Shown here: one piece after another, positions 1 to 10,524 of the stretch
Layout: each line of letters starts with the position of its first letter
How positions within the stretch are numbered: the stretch's first letter is position 1
Assembly (NCBI GenBank): GCA_009760855.2
Contig: WPIO01000016.1
Location: 4,166,001-4,230,000, forward strand
Origin: Cristatella mucedo
Taxonomy: Eukaryota > Bryozoa > Phylactolaemata > Cristatellidae
Direction: 5' to 3'
Length of the DNA stretch: 64,000 bases
Notes under the pieces: generated by a model
The model's input: only the letters and a program-made list of their open reading frames with translations
The model's database searches: none
What the model was told of the DNA's origin: nothing
Made by a program: the position numbers and the translations under genes

Positions 1-858
1 GACCATTTCGGAGGGGGCGAACTGAGGGCACTCATGGCCCCCTTCGATCCAGTGGAGCAGAATCTTTCCATCGGCGTACTGGGCACCAACACCCAGGCGT
101 TTGAGCGCCTGGCGGGCTTCAGATTAGAGCGACCTTGAACCAGCACCCACGGCATGTTCAAAGGAACCGCCCGACAGGAAGATGGTTCTGGCCTCGTCCG
201 AGGGCGACCATTTAAGTACCTTTATGGCGCCATCGAGCCCCTCCAGAGCAACTCCTGCCACCGTCCAGTCCGGAGAGGACAGCATGCGGCACGCCTGCGT
301 GGCGCGAAGGATGTCCACATCCTGCGAGAGCGGGAGAAGGCCAAGGCCACCACTGGAGCGTGAGGCGTGGAAGAAGCCCAGAGTGGCTCTGTCCGGGAGG
401 GAGCAAACCGACCTGCAGAAGTCCTTAATCGCTCTGTCGGCTGGGACCAGGAGCTTCTTTCGGAGCCATTTCGCACGTCCCAGATACTCCAATCTGGGCA
501 TAAGAAACGTGCGGAGGGCGTCCATCTTCTGCCACGGAGCCAGCAGGGACGTCTGAAGCAGGGCTATATCCCGGGTGAGGAGGGAGATCGCCGTCTCTAC
601 CTCCGCCCGAGGGTAAGCAAAGCCCTGGGGGGCACCTAAGTATAGGTGCGCCTCCTCGTCTCGTAGCATAGGAAGCGGGGAGCCGGCGATGGTGAAGACC
701 AGGCTCTCCGGCGCCGCAGGGTAGCGCACCAGCGTCCTACACTTTTCCGGCCTGAACTTGAGGCCTATCTCGAGGCAGCCCGATGTGCTCGATCGAGCTG
801 GCGCTGAAGGGAGCGCGGCGAGTTCAAAAAAATGGCCAGATCTTCGGCCAGGGCGCAA
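1..858 (-). pseudogene. Thumb and post-RT region of the R2/NeSL-like element
   Basis: The usable part begins at about 785 with LEIGLKFRPEKC (the typical N-x-x-K-C thumb start) and continues through LYLGAPQGF and RLEYLGRAKWL. An in-frame TAA lies at 124-126, and the same frame then stays open to base 1 (QALKRLGVGAQYADG, HWIEGGHECPQFAPSEM). This indicates a nonsense change rather than the end of the protein. The endonuclease should follow to the left of the window. Confidence 0.75.
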
Positions 859-1172
859 ACAGAGATCTTGGCCGAGCCCAGTGCATATCCATGTCTCTCC
901 GCCCCAGCCGCTAGCCTTCTGACGAGCGGCTCCATCGCCACATCAAAAATGATGGGTGAGAGTGGGTCGCCCTGGCGGACGCCCGCAGCAGCTGGGAACG
1001 GATCCAGGGTGGTCGAGCCAACTCTCAGCGCGATAGAGGCCCCCCCCCCGCATATATGTTGCGGACGAAGCCTACAAAGCGCTCCTCCACGCCCAAGTGG
1101 GCAAGAGTGGAGTAGAGCGCCTCGTGTGGCACACTGGGGAATGCATTCTGAAGGTCCAAAAAGGCTCCACAC
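765..1172 (-). pseudogene. Reverse transcriptase palm with altered YADD box, R2/NeSL-like element
   Basis: It reads ASIALRVG, then AGVRQGDPLSPIIFDVAMEPL (motif B) and CALAEDLAIFL where the catalytic F/Y-A-D-D box is expected. The first catalytic Asp is Glu and the aromatic residue is Leu, so this palm is probably inactive. The useful part starts at about 1050; the higher coordinates are the wrong frame. Another frameshift near 770-800 leads into the thumb. Confidence 0.8.
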
Positions 1173-2044
1173 AAGGTGCGCTTCCTTTTGGCCGCATCCC
1201 TCAGGGCCGACTCGACGAGGAAGGTCTGCTCTTGACAGCCTTCACAGCCCGGAAGAAAGCCTTTCTGCTGTGGGGACAGCACATTGTTCTCCCGCAGCAG
1301 CAGCGACAGCCACGTGGCCAAGCAGCCCGACAAGAGTTTATATATTGTTGGCAGGAGCGAGATTGGCCGGAAGTTTCCCGGCACTTTCGGATCTCCTTTC
1401 TTGTGGATCAGGACCGTGTGGCCCGTCTTCCACGCGGGGGGGGGGGGCACGTCGCCAAACTCTAGGCAGCCGTTGAGGATGGTCGCCAGGAGAGTTGCTT
1501 GTGCATCCACCGCCTTGAGGTGCCGGTATTCTAGCCGGTCCGCTCCAGGGGAGGTGTTGCTGGCCTTCTTCAGTTTCCTCGCCACTTCCGAAGGGGAGAG
1601 TGGGAGCAGGAGAATCGGGTGCAGGGGCTGATCTCTTGGCGGCGACGCCATGAGTAGGGCGCGTTGCAATCTCTGTGCGTCTACGGGGCGGGCCGCGGCC
1701 TCTGCCTCCCAAAAGCTACGGCACGCAGCTAGGTCCCCTGCGTAGAGCGTCTGGACCGGGTTGAGCAAGCTGCGGACTGCTCGCTTCCTGTTGGAGCGGT
1801 ACATTCTCTGCAGCTGTGCCGCACCCTTGGGGTTCCAGCCTCGACCCAGGGGACGGGGAGGTCGTGGAGTGTCACTCTGAGCCTCACTCGCACTCTCTCT
1901 GGGGGCTGTGGGGGAGCACATATTCCGCCTCTTTTCTACCTGACGTCTGCCCAGATCAGCCATTCGGCCGACATCTGGTCGACGAGGGCGCAGAAGAGGC
2001 CCCAGTCCTTCGCCGTGAGGGCATTGGCAAAGGACTGGGTCCAC
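1025..2044 (-). pseudogene. Reverse transcriptase fingers and palm of the R2/NeSL-like element
   Basis: The frame shows RT motifs in order: SPGADRLEYRHLK (motif 1 region), WKTGHTVLIHKKGDP, GNFRPISLLPTIYKLL (motif 2), LSPQQKGFLPGCEGC, and LCGAFLDLQNAFPSVPHEAL, with the first catalytic Asp in motif A. The frame is lost at a 10-C/G run at 1040-1049, and the downstream frame continues directly (IYAGG to ASIALRVG). A 12-G run at 1436-1447 lies inside the Pro run before AWK. Confidence 0.85.
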
Positions 2045-2653
2045 CGTAGGACAAAAGAGGCCGGGGAGTTCGGGTCCGGGGTCTCTTCCCTATCTGACAG
2101 CTCATCCTCCTCCTCCGCCTGTAGCCTAGGGCTTGGCATTTCGAGGCGGGTTTCGTTTTCCTTCTGGCAGGGGCTTAACGGCCCCACCTTGCTTGCCCTT
2201 GATTTTGGCCTTAGCCGGTTCCTCTTGGCGAACCGGCTGGAGGGTCAAGGCAAGGGAGTCCGAGGAGCTCTCGTCTATATTTATGGGAGGGGGCGACTCG
2301 GGGGCTTCGGGCGAGTATTCGGCCAGCATCACCCAGGGGGAAACCTCGTTGTCCTGTGGGCCGAAGAGGGAGGAGAGCGCCCAGGACGAGAGCGGGACCT
2401 CTTCAGGGCTTGCTGTCAGCTGCGGGTCTAGGTGGAGGCTGGCTGTGCAGCCCGGCAGCAGTTCCGACACCTGTGGGGCCGGGCTTCGGAGAGAGGGAAC
2501 CAAGGTGTCGACAAGGGGTTGCGAGAGGGGGTAGATGAGATTAGGAGTGGGGAGGGGGACGACTGGCGCCGGGGTCTCGATGGGGGCCGACGGGGCAACC
2601 AGGGCCTCAGCGGGGGGGGGGGGGGGGGGGGGAGGGACGAATTCAGCTTCCAC
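1936..2653 (-). pseudogene. N-terminal part of the R2/NeSL-like ORF, frameshifted
   Basis: The segment 2653-2126 is proline-rich and starts with a run of Pro encoded by a 21-C tract. It ends in a basic patch and stop. The protein continues in another frame at 2187-1936, with ETPDPNSPASFVLRWTQSF and a Trp-rich helix. At least one indel near 2130-2190 and another near 1950-2040 separate the frames. No zinc finger is visible in the retained part; it may have been lost by 5' truncation. Confidence 0.65.
2612..2632. repeat. Poly-G tract, 21 bp
   Basis: An uninterrupted run of 21 G on the plus strand encodes the poly-Pro run of the minus-strand LINE ORF. Shorter runs in the same element lie at 1040-1049 (10 C) and 1436-1447 (12 G). 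Such tracts are prone to slippage and to assembly error. Confidence 0.95.
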
Positions 2654-2671
2654 TGCTTCTGCGAGCCTCGT

Positions 2672-2999
2672 TTTTTACATTTTGTACCGTAGCTATATTT
2701 ATTCTTCCATTTATAGACAGTTTACCTAACAATTATAAGTGTCTACATGAGTAACTCTGACAATCAAGCCTTCTACTTGGCCAAATTCTATGAATTTATT
2801 AATACATTAATTAATGCGTATGCATATATATTCAATGACGAAACTAATGACTTGATCTTCAAAGAAACCTTATAACGGTGCCCCATATGAATAGCCATAT
2901 GAATAGCCATAAATTTACCTCTACTAGTACTTTAAAAGTCGCATGCTGATGGCAGTCTGAGGTTCTAGTAATCATGTTTATTCACAGTTCAGAATCAAG
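2672..2999. other. AT-rich spacer, nothing recognised
   Basis: No coding signal or repeat match was seen. A short duplication, CATATGAATAGC, occurs twice in tandem near 2884-2907. Confidence 0.5.
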
Positions 3000-3140
3000 A
3001 ATTGTATTCGTTATTGGCTGTATTGCAATCGCTGGCTCCCAAAATAGCCTGCTATATGAGAAGCCAATCTCTCGAGGTTAAACCCGCCCAAATACACATC
3101 GGTCTTGCTGTGACAGACAAATAGCTTTGCAATTAACTGA
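3000..3140 (+). repeat. Repeat B fragment
   Basis: It is similar to 30440-30560 and 5520-5600; shared blocks include GAGAAGCCAATCTC, GAGGTTA and CGCCCAAA. It is the 5' portion of the dispersed repeat described at 30420-32060. The flank to 3570 shows nothing recognisable. Confidence 0.5.
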
Positions 3141-3569
3141 ATCGTTGACTTGCCGATGTTCAATATTAGATGTCGGAAAATTTCTATAAAATAAACGAAG
3201 ATAAAACTGAAAATCTGCTCATAGGACACCGCTAAGCAAGTGGCCGGATTAGTCGGCTCGGTTCTTCCAATGGTTAGTGCTATTTTGGGAACGCCACAAC
3301 GTGAAAACAATTTAGGTGTCGTTTTGACAGCTTCCTAAATTTTAAAGCTTCATTCAGAAGACTGCTTCTACTGCCTGCCATTATATCAGATTACTATCTA
3401 AGATAAGGAGCCGCCTTTCGTATGCCTTTCAAAAAATCTAACTACCTCCTTAGTTCTGTCTTCACTTGTTTATTGGAATTCTCTTTTGGTTGGGCTACCA
3501 AAAAACAGACTAGGCCACTTCAAATGGCTATGGATATGGCTTCGAAACTAAATTTCTAGTTTAAGATGT

Positions 3570-4107
3570 TTGACCACGTGTCTCCTTTGAGTGCAAGTTT
3601 ATCAACGGATACAGAACAAAGTTCTTAAGCTAACAAACCAGACACACAATGGCTTAGCTCCTCCATACCTAGCTGAACTGCCTCACCACTTTCAGCCTAC
3701 TCTTCCCCTCAGTTCCTACATGAACAATAAACTAGCTGTTTCATTCCTTGGCTTAAAGAAAGTAGGCTATGAAAGCTTGATCTCTGCAGGACCTAGACTG
3801 CGGAACTAGCTTCCACGATTGTTACGCAACGGCAACTGCTCTCCTGCTTCAGACTATGGCAAAGTCTTCTCAGTAGCTTCCCTGTGCCGCTACTTTGATG
3901 CTTCTCACTACCTTAGCTGTTCTCCTCAATCTGCTATGTTCTCGACCTTCTCTTCGTTAGGTGAGATTAAGTCTATTGGCTACTGAATATACACAGACTG
4001 CCGCTTTGGCTGTAAATGAGCTATGCAAAACTCTCCTGGATAGCACCCACATAGTCTTAGTGGCTTTGTGGAGTTACAGACGGAGATGCATCACATTACG
4101 TTGCACT
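3570..4107 (+). mobile_element. LINE-A 3' fragment (L2/CR1 superfamily)
   Basis: It encodes the C-terminal end of a LINE ORF2. Motifs are QNKVLKLTNQTHNGLAPPYL, NNKLAVSFLGLK and AGPRLRN (family W/R-N-S-L-P), interrupted by a stop. The 3' UTR ends at TGGAGTTACAGACGGAGATG followed by a CACATTACG remnant; LINE-A copies end in TTACA-type pentamers. It joins repeat B directly at about 4107. Confidence 0.8.
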
Positions 4108-5005
4108 ACGTTTCTCTCCCTGCGCCCATTTGGGATAAGCAGGTGCGGAGTCCTCTACACCCGCCTTTCGGATTGCTCTAGGATTGCTCTTGGATTGCTC
4201 TCGGACCTGTTCTCTCTGTCTGTGTCTCTTCCTTATTATGGTCCCATGATACAGAGTAACAAACTGAAAATGTACTGACAGCCATCAACAAAAGCAGGCT
4301 TCAACGTGTGGTAAACACTGATGATTTCTACCTACTCTGAAGCAACTGCTGAAATGGTTCGACAGCTCTACTTAACTTCCACGTAAGCAAGTCGTCCATT
4401 GCCCATTAGCTTTTAACTGTCTACGTACCATGCAATCGTCATAACCATTGTCACTCCTTCACATTATAAGGGATTTTAGACTCTTGGCGGAAGTACCACG
4501 ACTTATTATGGCTCACTACTCTGCTATGGCTTAGAGATTCAGCCCTGAGCTTGACTCGACTACAAAGATACAAGCACTTGTAGTGCTGCATAAAGCGTGC
4601 CTCTTCGACATAAATCTATTTAGTTTCCCTGTGGTTAAAGCTCACACCTTCGTTGGTTTGAGTTTGAATGGTAATCAGAAGTTTCTCCCGAGATAAAACC
4701 GTCAGCTTTCCGTTGCCACAGCCACATGATCTAGTATCTACGATTAATTTGTCATGGTATCCACTTCATTAATGTAGTAATGCCACTCACATTGAGCTCT
4801 GCATTAGTGCTCGCCAACACCATGCTGCCGAACCGATCTATCATGTGTCAAATTGATCATCAATCTCAGCCAGAAATTCGCCCTCCTACCTCGTGCTACA
4901 CAGATGCTCTTCCATGTTGCCTACTACGACTATCGCTGACGACTGCCTGTCAAATGACACCACAACCACCGATAACGATATCCTGCAGGCTCTAGACAGC
5001 CAGTA
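4108..5005 (+). repeat. Repeat B, long copy
   Basis: A diverged match to 30560-31290 runs in the same order: GGGATAAGCAG near 4130, then GGTTCGACAGCTC, CACATTATAAGGGATTTTAGACTC and TGAGTTTGAATGG. Its end (4905-4995) matches 31895-32030. No coding domain is recognised. Inside it, GGATTGCTCT occurs three times in tandem at 4167-4206. It is followed by a minus-strand LINE-A 3' end. Confidence 0.6.
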
Positions 5006-5017
5006 AATGTGATGTAA

Positions 5018-5290
5018 TGTAATGTATCCTCGTCTGTAACTCCACAAAGTCATAAAGACCATGTAAGTGTTAGGCAGGAGAGTTTTGTATAGCGCATTCA
5101 CAGCCTACAGCTGCTTTCGGTACGCATTCGGTAGCCAACAGACTTCGTCTCACGCAACAAAGAGAAAGTGGGAAGCATAGCAGAGTCAGGAGAACAGTTG
5201 AGGTAGTGAGTAGCATGGAAGTAGCAGCATCTCAGAACCGCTGAAAAGGATAAGCCATAGTCGGCAGTAAGGGAGCCAGGTGTATACTGT
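5018..5290 (-). mobile_element. LINE-A 3' fragment
   Basis: It starts with the family tail (GTAATGTAATGTATC) and the 3' UTR (TAACTCCACAAAGTCATAAAG) and then the last part of the ORF (GTAGCCAACAGACTTCGTCTC). Only about 270 bp of the 3' end is present, so it is strongly 5'-truncated. Confidence 0.8.
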
Positions 5291-5509
5291 TAACAGAGTC
5301 GGCATAGCTTACCCTAAGCTCTGCAATTACAGAATCGCACCGATCAGCTTTTGTGAGGCTGCTCTGCACCAAAGGCGCAACACAGATGAGCTACCTGTCA
5401 CTGCTACTCTGGAACTTAGCATGGATTGCTATATTAAAATCTCTGGCTTTATAGCTGTTTGTGTGTCCAGGCTAAGTTCATATTGCCTCTGAACTTCCTG
5501 TCGGCTGAA

Positions 5510-5770
5510 CCCTGGATCGGCAGTGACGTAGCAATAGCTGGCTAACGAATCGCTCGCCAATAGTGAGTCAAATCCCACCAGGTCGGACCCGCCATATCCC
5601 ATCGTCTGTCAGGGGTGGGGGAGACAGAAGACACTCACCTTCCTCAGCTTCGGCTAAGCGGATGCACTATTCTATGCCTGCCGTTTGGTCTGATCGGAAC
5701 TCTTCTCTCTGTCTCTGTCTCTCTAAAATGGTGGCTGGAGAAATAGCCATAATCTGACTGTGTTAAAAAC
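5510..5770 (+). repeat. Repeat B fragment
   Basis: It is similar to 30440-30700: GTAGCAATAGCTGGC against GTAGCATCCGCTGGC, the block near GGTCGGACCCGCC, CGGCTAAGCGGATGCAC, and GGTCTGATCGGAACTCTTC followed by CCATAATCTGACTGTG. Between 5290 and 5510 nothing is recognised. Confidence 0.5.
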
Positions 5771-7789
5771 CGAACTCACTCTCCAGCAAGGGCATTAATA
5801 TTGAACCGTTAGCTAGGAAATCGGCAGCTATCATAAAATTCACTTATGGGAACGCTCTCGATCGTCGAAAAGCACTTGCCGTTGTTGCTCGTTCAACATA
5901 TACAGCAGACACAAGAAGAGTTTCCAACCTGAAAAGCCGGACCAGATGTGGCCCTTTAATTGTCCATTCTCGGCAGCTTCCTCGTAGCTCTAAGCTTTTA
6001 TACTGTTGTTATGAAAGGCTGCTATGGAAACAAATAATAAGATTCAAACAGTATTGGTCGCAAAACTAATTCTCAGTGGCCAAACAATAGAATCCGGCCC
6101 CCTCGGGTGCTGACTGATAAACACTCTTTTCAGCTTTCCCAGCCAGCTATTTTTAAAGCTATTTACTTGCGGCCTTTATGACTGAACTATAAAGCTTACA
6201 TTCCGTTAGCTATATGAGACACGTGCAGTAGCAACAAGATTTGCATTGAAAACACTGGTGCATTGCATAGGTTCAAGTAATTTGACTGGTGCAAACCACG
6301 CATTTTGCTTTTAGCTAGTCTAGGAATGATTTAGTATACATCTTAACGGTTGTAGACTACAGTGTTCTGTAATATATTATGTTATTTTATTTTAGATTAT
6401 ATTAAGATGTATCTGGTATAGAGTAGTCTCTTCAGTGCACTGAGACGTTTGCGAGTGATTAAAACGCAGCAGCCGCTCTACGAAACCAGCAACTAAAGTT
6501 GGGACGTGTTAGCGAGATCACTACTGCAGTGGACATAATTTGACATCTAAGTTTTTCAAACGTACCAACAATAAACAGACGTCAATGCCTTTTTATAAAA
6601 GGATCTTTCTCTGGACGACCACAGCTACTACGCACTCGAGTCTGCCTACTTTCAGATATGTGAGATTGCAAGCTTTCACGCCTTAAAAAACAGGCAACCA
6701 CATCCAATTTTGCTCGGTACCTACGTGTCACCAAGTCTCAAATTATGCAACTCACTAGTTGCAGTTCCTCCTGGCTGCATAATTATGCGGGCACACTCAG
6801 TGCAAAGCTGGTACACTGCCATTCTTGACAATCTTACAATTGTTTATTATGTAGCGACTGTTACCTGCTTTACATTTGGTCAAGATTTCTTAATAGCATC
6901 TGTATAGTGCCTAAAAATATATTAACATCTCAGGGGCACTATGCAGGGCACTATAGGGCACTATAAAAATGCACTAATATTACATAGTCTTTTGCATTTG
7001 ACCATGCTTACGTTGCACCACATGTAACGTTTCTGGAGAGCTTTTAAAAAAATCGTATTCTTATTATTGCCATGCACACCCAAAACTTCTAAATTGCTCC
7101 TGCTGTTTTCAAAACATCTATGATTTAAATTTTAAAAGAAGCAAAAACGCACCTGTACCTCACAATGTTAACTGTTCTCATATGAATGTAACTTTTGAGT
7201 GGGCCTACGTGCTTACCCTGTGCATTCTATTGCTAATCGTATTTGCATGCCTCTTGCACAGCTTTTACAGAGTGCCAAGAGAGACTGAGAAATCTAGTCC
7301 CCCGAGGGTGATATATATAGGAGCACTAACGTAATGGTTATCATAAAATTAAATATCAGAACCAAAGTATTGAACAACGATTCGTAACGTCGCAGAACAA
7401 CATTGCGTCTAAGTGAAGCCGCTTGAACCTGCTTATTGAGGGCGTCTGTTGCTTGGCCAACATTGGCATCAATCACTTTAACTTGAAACTAGCTTCAGTT
7501 GTCTTTTCAATTTTTTGTTCGCTTCCTTAGATCAAAGTATTCTATCAAATGTATCTGCTTACAGTTTACAATTTTGATCAGATTCCATAGGAAAGCAGAT
7601 ATCTGGGAGTCTCCTAAAATGGCTGCCGACAATAATTCAATTGCAAGGAGTGAGAGTGCATAGCCAAGCCAGTAACGTGCCTGAACACTGTCGCGTACCC
7701 AAGGCAGCCAGAGGTCGAAAAAGTCTCTAGCAAAAGATGGGATGGTGACGGGGTCACCGGTGGGTCCCCTGGAGCCAGGTCCAGGAGCC
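5771..7789. other. AT-rich non-coding stretch
   Basis: No gene, RT motif or known repeat was recognised. GGGCACTAT occurs three times at about 6931-6968 with short spacers, a small direct-repeat cluster. A few minus-strand frames of 60 codons near 7294-7476 show no domain. Confidence 0.4.
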
Positions 7790-7935
7790 ATGTAATAATA
7801 ATAATGATAATACACTTGATAAAGCACCCTCAAAGAACTCAAATCTTTGTCTAGGCACTTTACGTTTGCTGCAAAGGAAAACGCGATTGAATGGGGATTA
7901 ATATCGTGCTTGATAAACAAGATATTTACGTATAT
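7790..7935 (-). mobile_element. LINE-C 3' tail
   Basis: It has the LINE-C end on the minus strand: ATAATAATAATGATAATAC, then CTTGATAAAGCACCCTCA, CTAGGCACTTTACGTTTGC and the start of the 3' UTR with CGATTGAATGG. The sense tail ends in a (TTA)n-type microsatellite. Confidence 0.8.
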
Positions 7936-8985
7936 ATTAATATAAATATACATAATAGATAATGCATCGTTATAGCGACCTGAGAGAACTTAATATCTAC
8001 GCTTCTCGTACGTCGCAGAGCTTAAGTCTATGACATAAGGGATTAAAGGCAATGGCCATGACCATGGTTGTTAAAGGGGCGTACCTGAAGCCCTGAGCTA
8101 AACCCGGGTGGCTATAATTCACCCTCCAATTGGTGAAAATGATCAGCCAGCGTTATCAAGCGCTGCTAGCGCCTAAAAGCTGTCCCCAACGACTCCGGAA
8201 ATTGCAGATTTTCCTAAAACTTTCAGATGCAGTTAAAAATAGGAGCCTCTTGCTATATGCCTTGGAGTTTTTTGAAGTGCCTCGTGGTGCCATTTTCGCT
8301 GCATTCGGCGAGATGTGACATCGGTTGCCGGAGTCTCGTTTGTTACGCTAAGAAAAACTTCAGCTGAGAAGGTGCTAAGCGCACTGGTAATGCGACCGCC
8401 GGTGGTATGCTGTGAAGCATTGAGCAACAGCATAGCTCTAGCAAAAGAGCTGAATTGCCGGCTTATGTTGTTGCCGTCAGTCGGCGAGTTTGGGCAAATT
8501 CGTACGAACACAGCTGGGTGGGCTCGACGCTCAGTGGTGCCGCTACATAACGATCGGCGGCAGGCCTTGTGCACGTGCTGGCTGAGTCTGAATTCAAACG
8601 TCCATGTAAGAGCCGCGCCTTGGCGACGTACTTCCTGTCCGTGCAAACTGTACTATTTACGGTTGCGGCACGGTGCATGCAATGTACGCAAACCTGACGC
8701 TCATATCATGCCACAAGGTAAAAAATCAGTGGGAGACACTCCGCAAACGAAGCTCTCAAATTCATTTACCTCAAGGCAGAGCTAGCAATTGTGTGCATAT
8801 TCCAGTCACGTGCGGCAGATCAGTTCTGGCAGACTCACAGAAACCTTTAACCTGATGGAAGCTAGAATTATCTATCTTAAAGCAAGCAAGCTAACTCTCA
8901 TGAGACTAGAGCTCGCCGACCGGCAGGCCGTCGGCTGAATTCGCCAGCCCCCTGCTTTGGTTCTCTTATTCCAGCAAAATCGCTG
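7936..8985. other. Unassigned stretch with a GC-richer core (8130-8785)
   Basis: Overlapping open frames occur on both strands: about 157 codons on the plus strand at 8315-8785 and 137 on the minus strand at 8646-8233. The peptides show no recognised domain. Open frames on both strands usually reflect composition. It may be an old mobile element or an unrecognised exon. Confidence 0.3.
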
Positions 8986-8989
8986 CAAG

Positions 8990-10022
8990 AGTCGAAAGTG
9001 AATATAAATTGAATATGCAATTAGCCTCAGGTCATGTACCAGCACCTTTCAAAAAATCAGTAGTCAGGCCATTTCTCAAGAAAGCGACACCACGCCAAGA
9101 GATCTTGAACAGCTACCGCCCAGTGGCCCTTCTAAAACTCCTATCAAAGACACTGGAATGACTCGTGGCGGACCACCTGAACTCATATATTGAAACTTCA
9201 AACTTTGCTAGTAATTTCTTGTCTGGCTTTAGAGTTAATCACTCCACAGAAACAGAATTGCTTAGGGTTCACAACGATCTACTTAGGAATCCAGTCATTG
9301 TTAGAGTCTCCACTTCATTTTGCTAGATCTTTAGGCAGCTTTTGATACCATAGATCACCAAGTTCTTCTAGAGTGTGTCTCGTCTTGCCTGGGTTTAAGC
9401 AGCACTGCTCTGCAATAGTTCAGGTCTTATCTCAGAGGGAGACTCCAAAGTATTGACGTGAATGGACAAATATCATTCGAGGTACCTCTGAAATATGGGG
9501 TACCTCAGGGCTCCGTGCTAGGTCCATTTTTTTTCACGGTTTATGCTCTCTCTCTTGCTGATGTAATTGCCAAGCACAATCTAGGCTACCGCTTCTACGT
9601 GGATGACACTCATTTGTACCTTTGCTTCGATCCCTCCCAGCCTTCGAGCACCTCGAATTCTCTCAACTTTCTTCCTGCATGCACTGATGTCATCCCCATA
9701 TGGATGCTAGTAAAATATTTTTGATTAAATGATGATAAAACTAGGCTAATGCTCAAAATCGGCTTTTCAAGCATATCTCCTGTTGAATCTACACGAAATC
9801 CAAGTACCATGTTCTAAAGTGGCCTTTCCTGAGAGGACCACATCAGCTCGACGGTCAAGTCTGCCTACTTTCAGCTGCATAATATTTCTAAAATGTGGGC
9901 TTGTACAGATGAGGATACCACATCTAAGTTGGTTTATGCCTTTTTAACATCCCGTCTGTACTTATGTAACTCACTGCTTGCCGGCCTAATGGCATGAGCA
10001 ATCTGGCGCTAACAGCTTCTAT
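8990..10022 (+). mobile_element. LINE-C reverse transcriptase region, decayed
   Basis: RT motifs in order, across frameshifts and stops: ASGHVPAPFKKSVVRPFLKK, LNSYRPVALLKLLSKTLE, GFRVNHSTETELL, a broken L-D-L-x-A-A-F-D box, LKYGVPQGSVLGPFFFTVY and GYRFYVDDTHLYLCFDPS. The catalytic box reads YVDD. It ends in the CNSLLAGL-type segment at about 10000 and breaks off at 10022. L2/CR1 superfamily. Confidence 0.88.
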
Positions 10023-10380
10023 GCGATGCAGCATGCACTGATGGCAAACGAAGCCACTGTTGTCTCCGCCAGATGTAATTCAATTCGAGAGGCTCCATTC
10101 TTCTCAAGCAGTACACTTGTGGGAGCCGGAGGCGGACGACACGTCCATATACGACTGCGAGAGCAGAACAAGAGCGTCGGCTGGAAAGGTCACATGACCG
10201 ATTCGCCATTAACTCAAGCCTCAACCCGCTGGTAGGACCCGGCTGCCGAGTAGTTATGCACTCCTGCCCTGTCAGGCTGTATTGGAGCGACATGATGGCG
10301 GTGCTATGCACACAAAGTACGCCCACACATGGGACTCCAGCCCATAACTTCGGCCAACAAATGATGGGCAAGGAATTTAG
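10023..10380. other. GC-richer segment abutting a broken LINE
   Basis: It starts where the LINE-C sequence stops and matches no other segment I could find in the window. Minus-strand frame 10371-10009 is open for 120 codons without a recognised domain. Confidence 0.3.
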
Positions 10381-10524
10381 CTTAGACTATTTTAAATTGT
10401 ACACGATCTTAGACCTATTAAAAAAAAATTTACTATTAGTTAATGAGTTACTCAATAATAGCCTAATATTCGGAAAAAATACACACTTAGCATATATTGA
10501 AATAGTGTACCGGATTGAGATACC

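Larger units (their letters stand above)
1..2671 (-). mobile_element. GC-rich LINE of the R2/NeSL-like (restriction-like endonuclease) group, 5'-truncated and cut by the window start
   Basis: A minus-strand element encodes a reverse transcriptase in several frames. It is much more GC-rich than the rest of the window, and composition changes abruptly at about 2671. The frame opens just inside this junction without an ATG, as expected for a 5'-truncated target-primed insertion. The RT motif style (HKKGDP, FRPISLLPTIYK, LSPQQKGFLPG) is that of elements with a C-terminal restriction-like endonuclease (R2, NeSL, Hero). The clade is not resolved, because the endonuclease and zinc knuckle would lie to the left of base 1. 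Frameshifts and a stop make this copy inactive, unless some of the indels are sequencing errors in G/C runs. Confidence 0.85.

Noticed and set aside
8041-8090. Minus-strand NHGHGHC string as a USP His box
   Set aside because: It comes from a CCATGGCCATGACCATGG-like repeat, has a stop right after, and no splice context.
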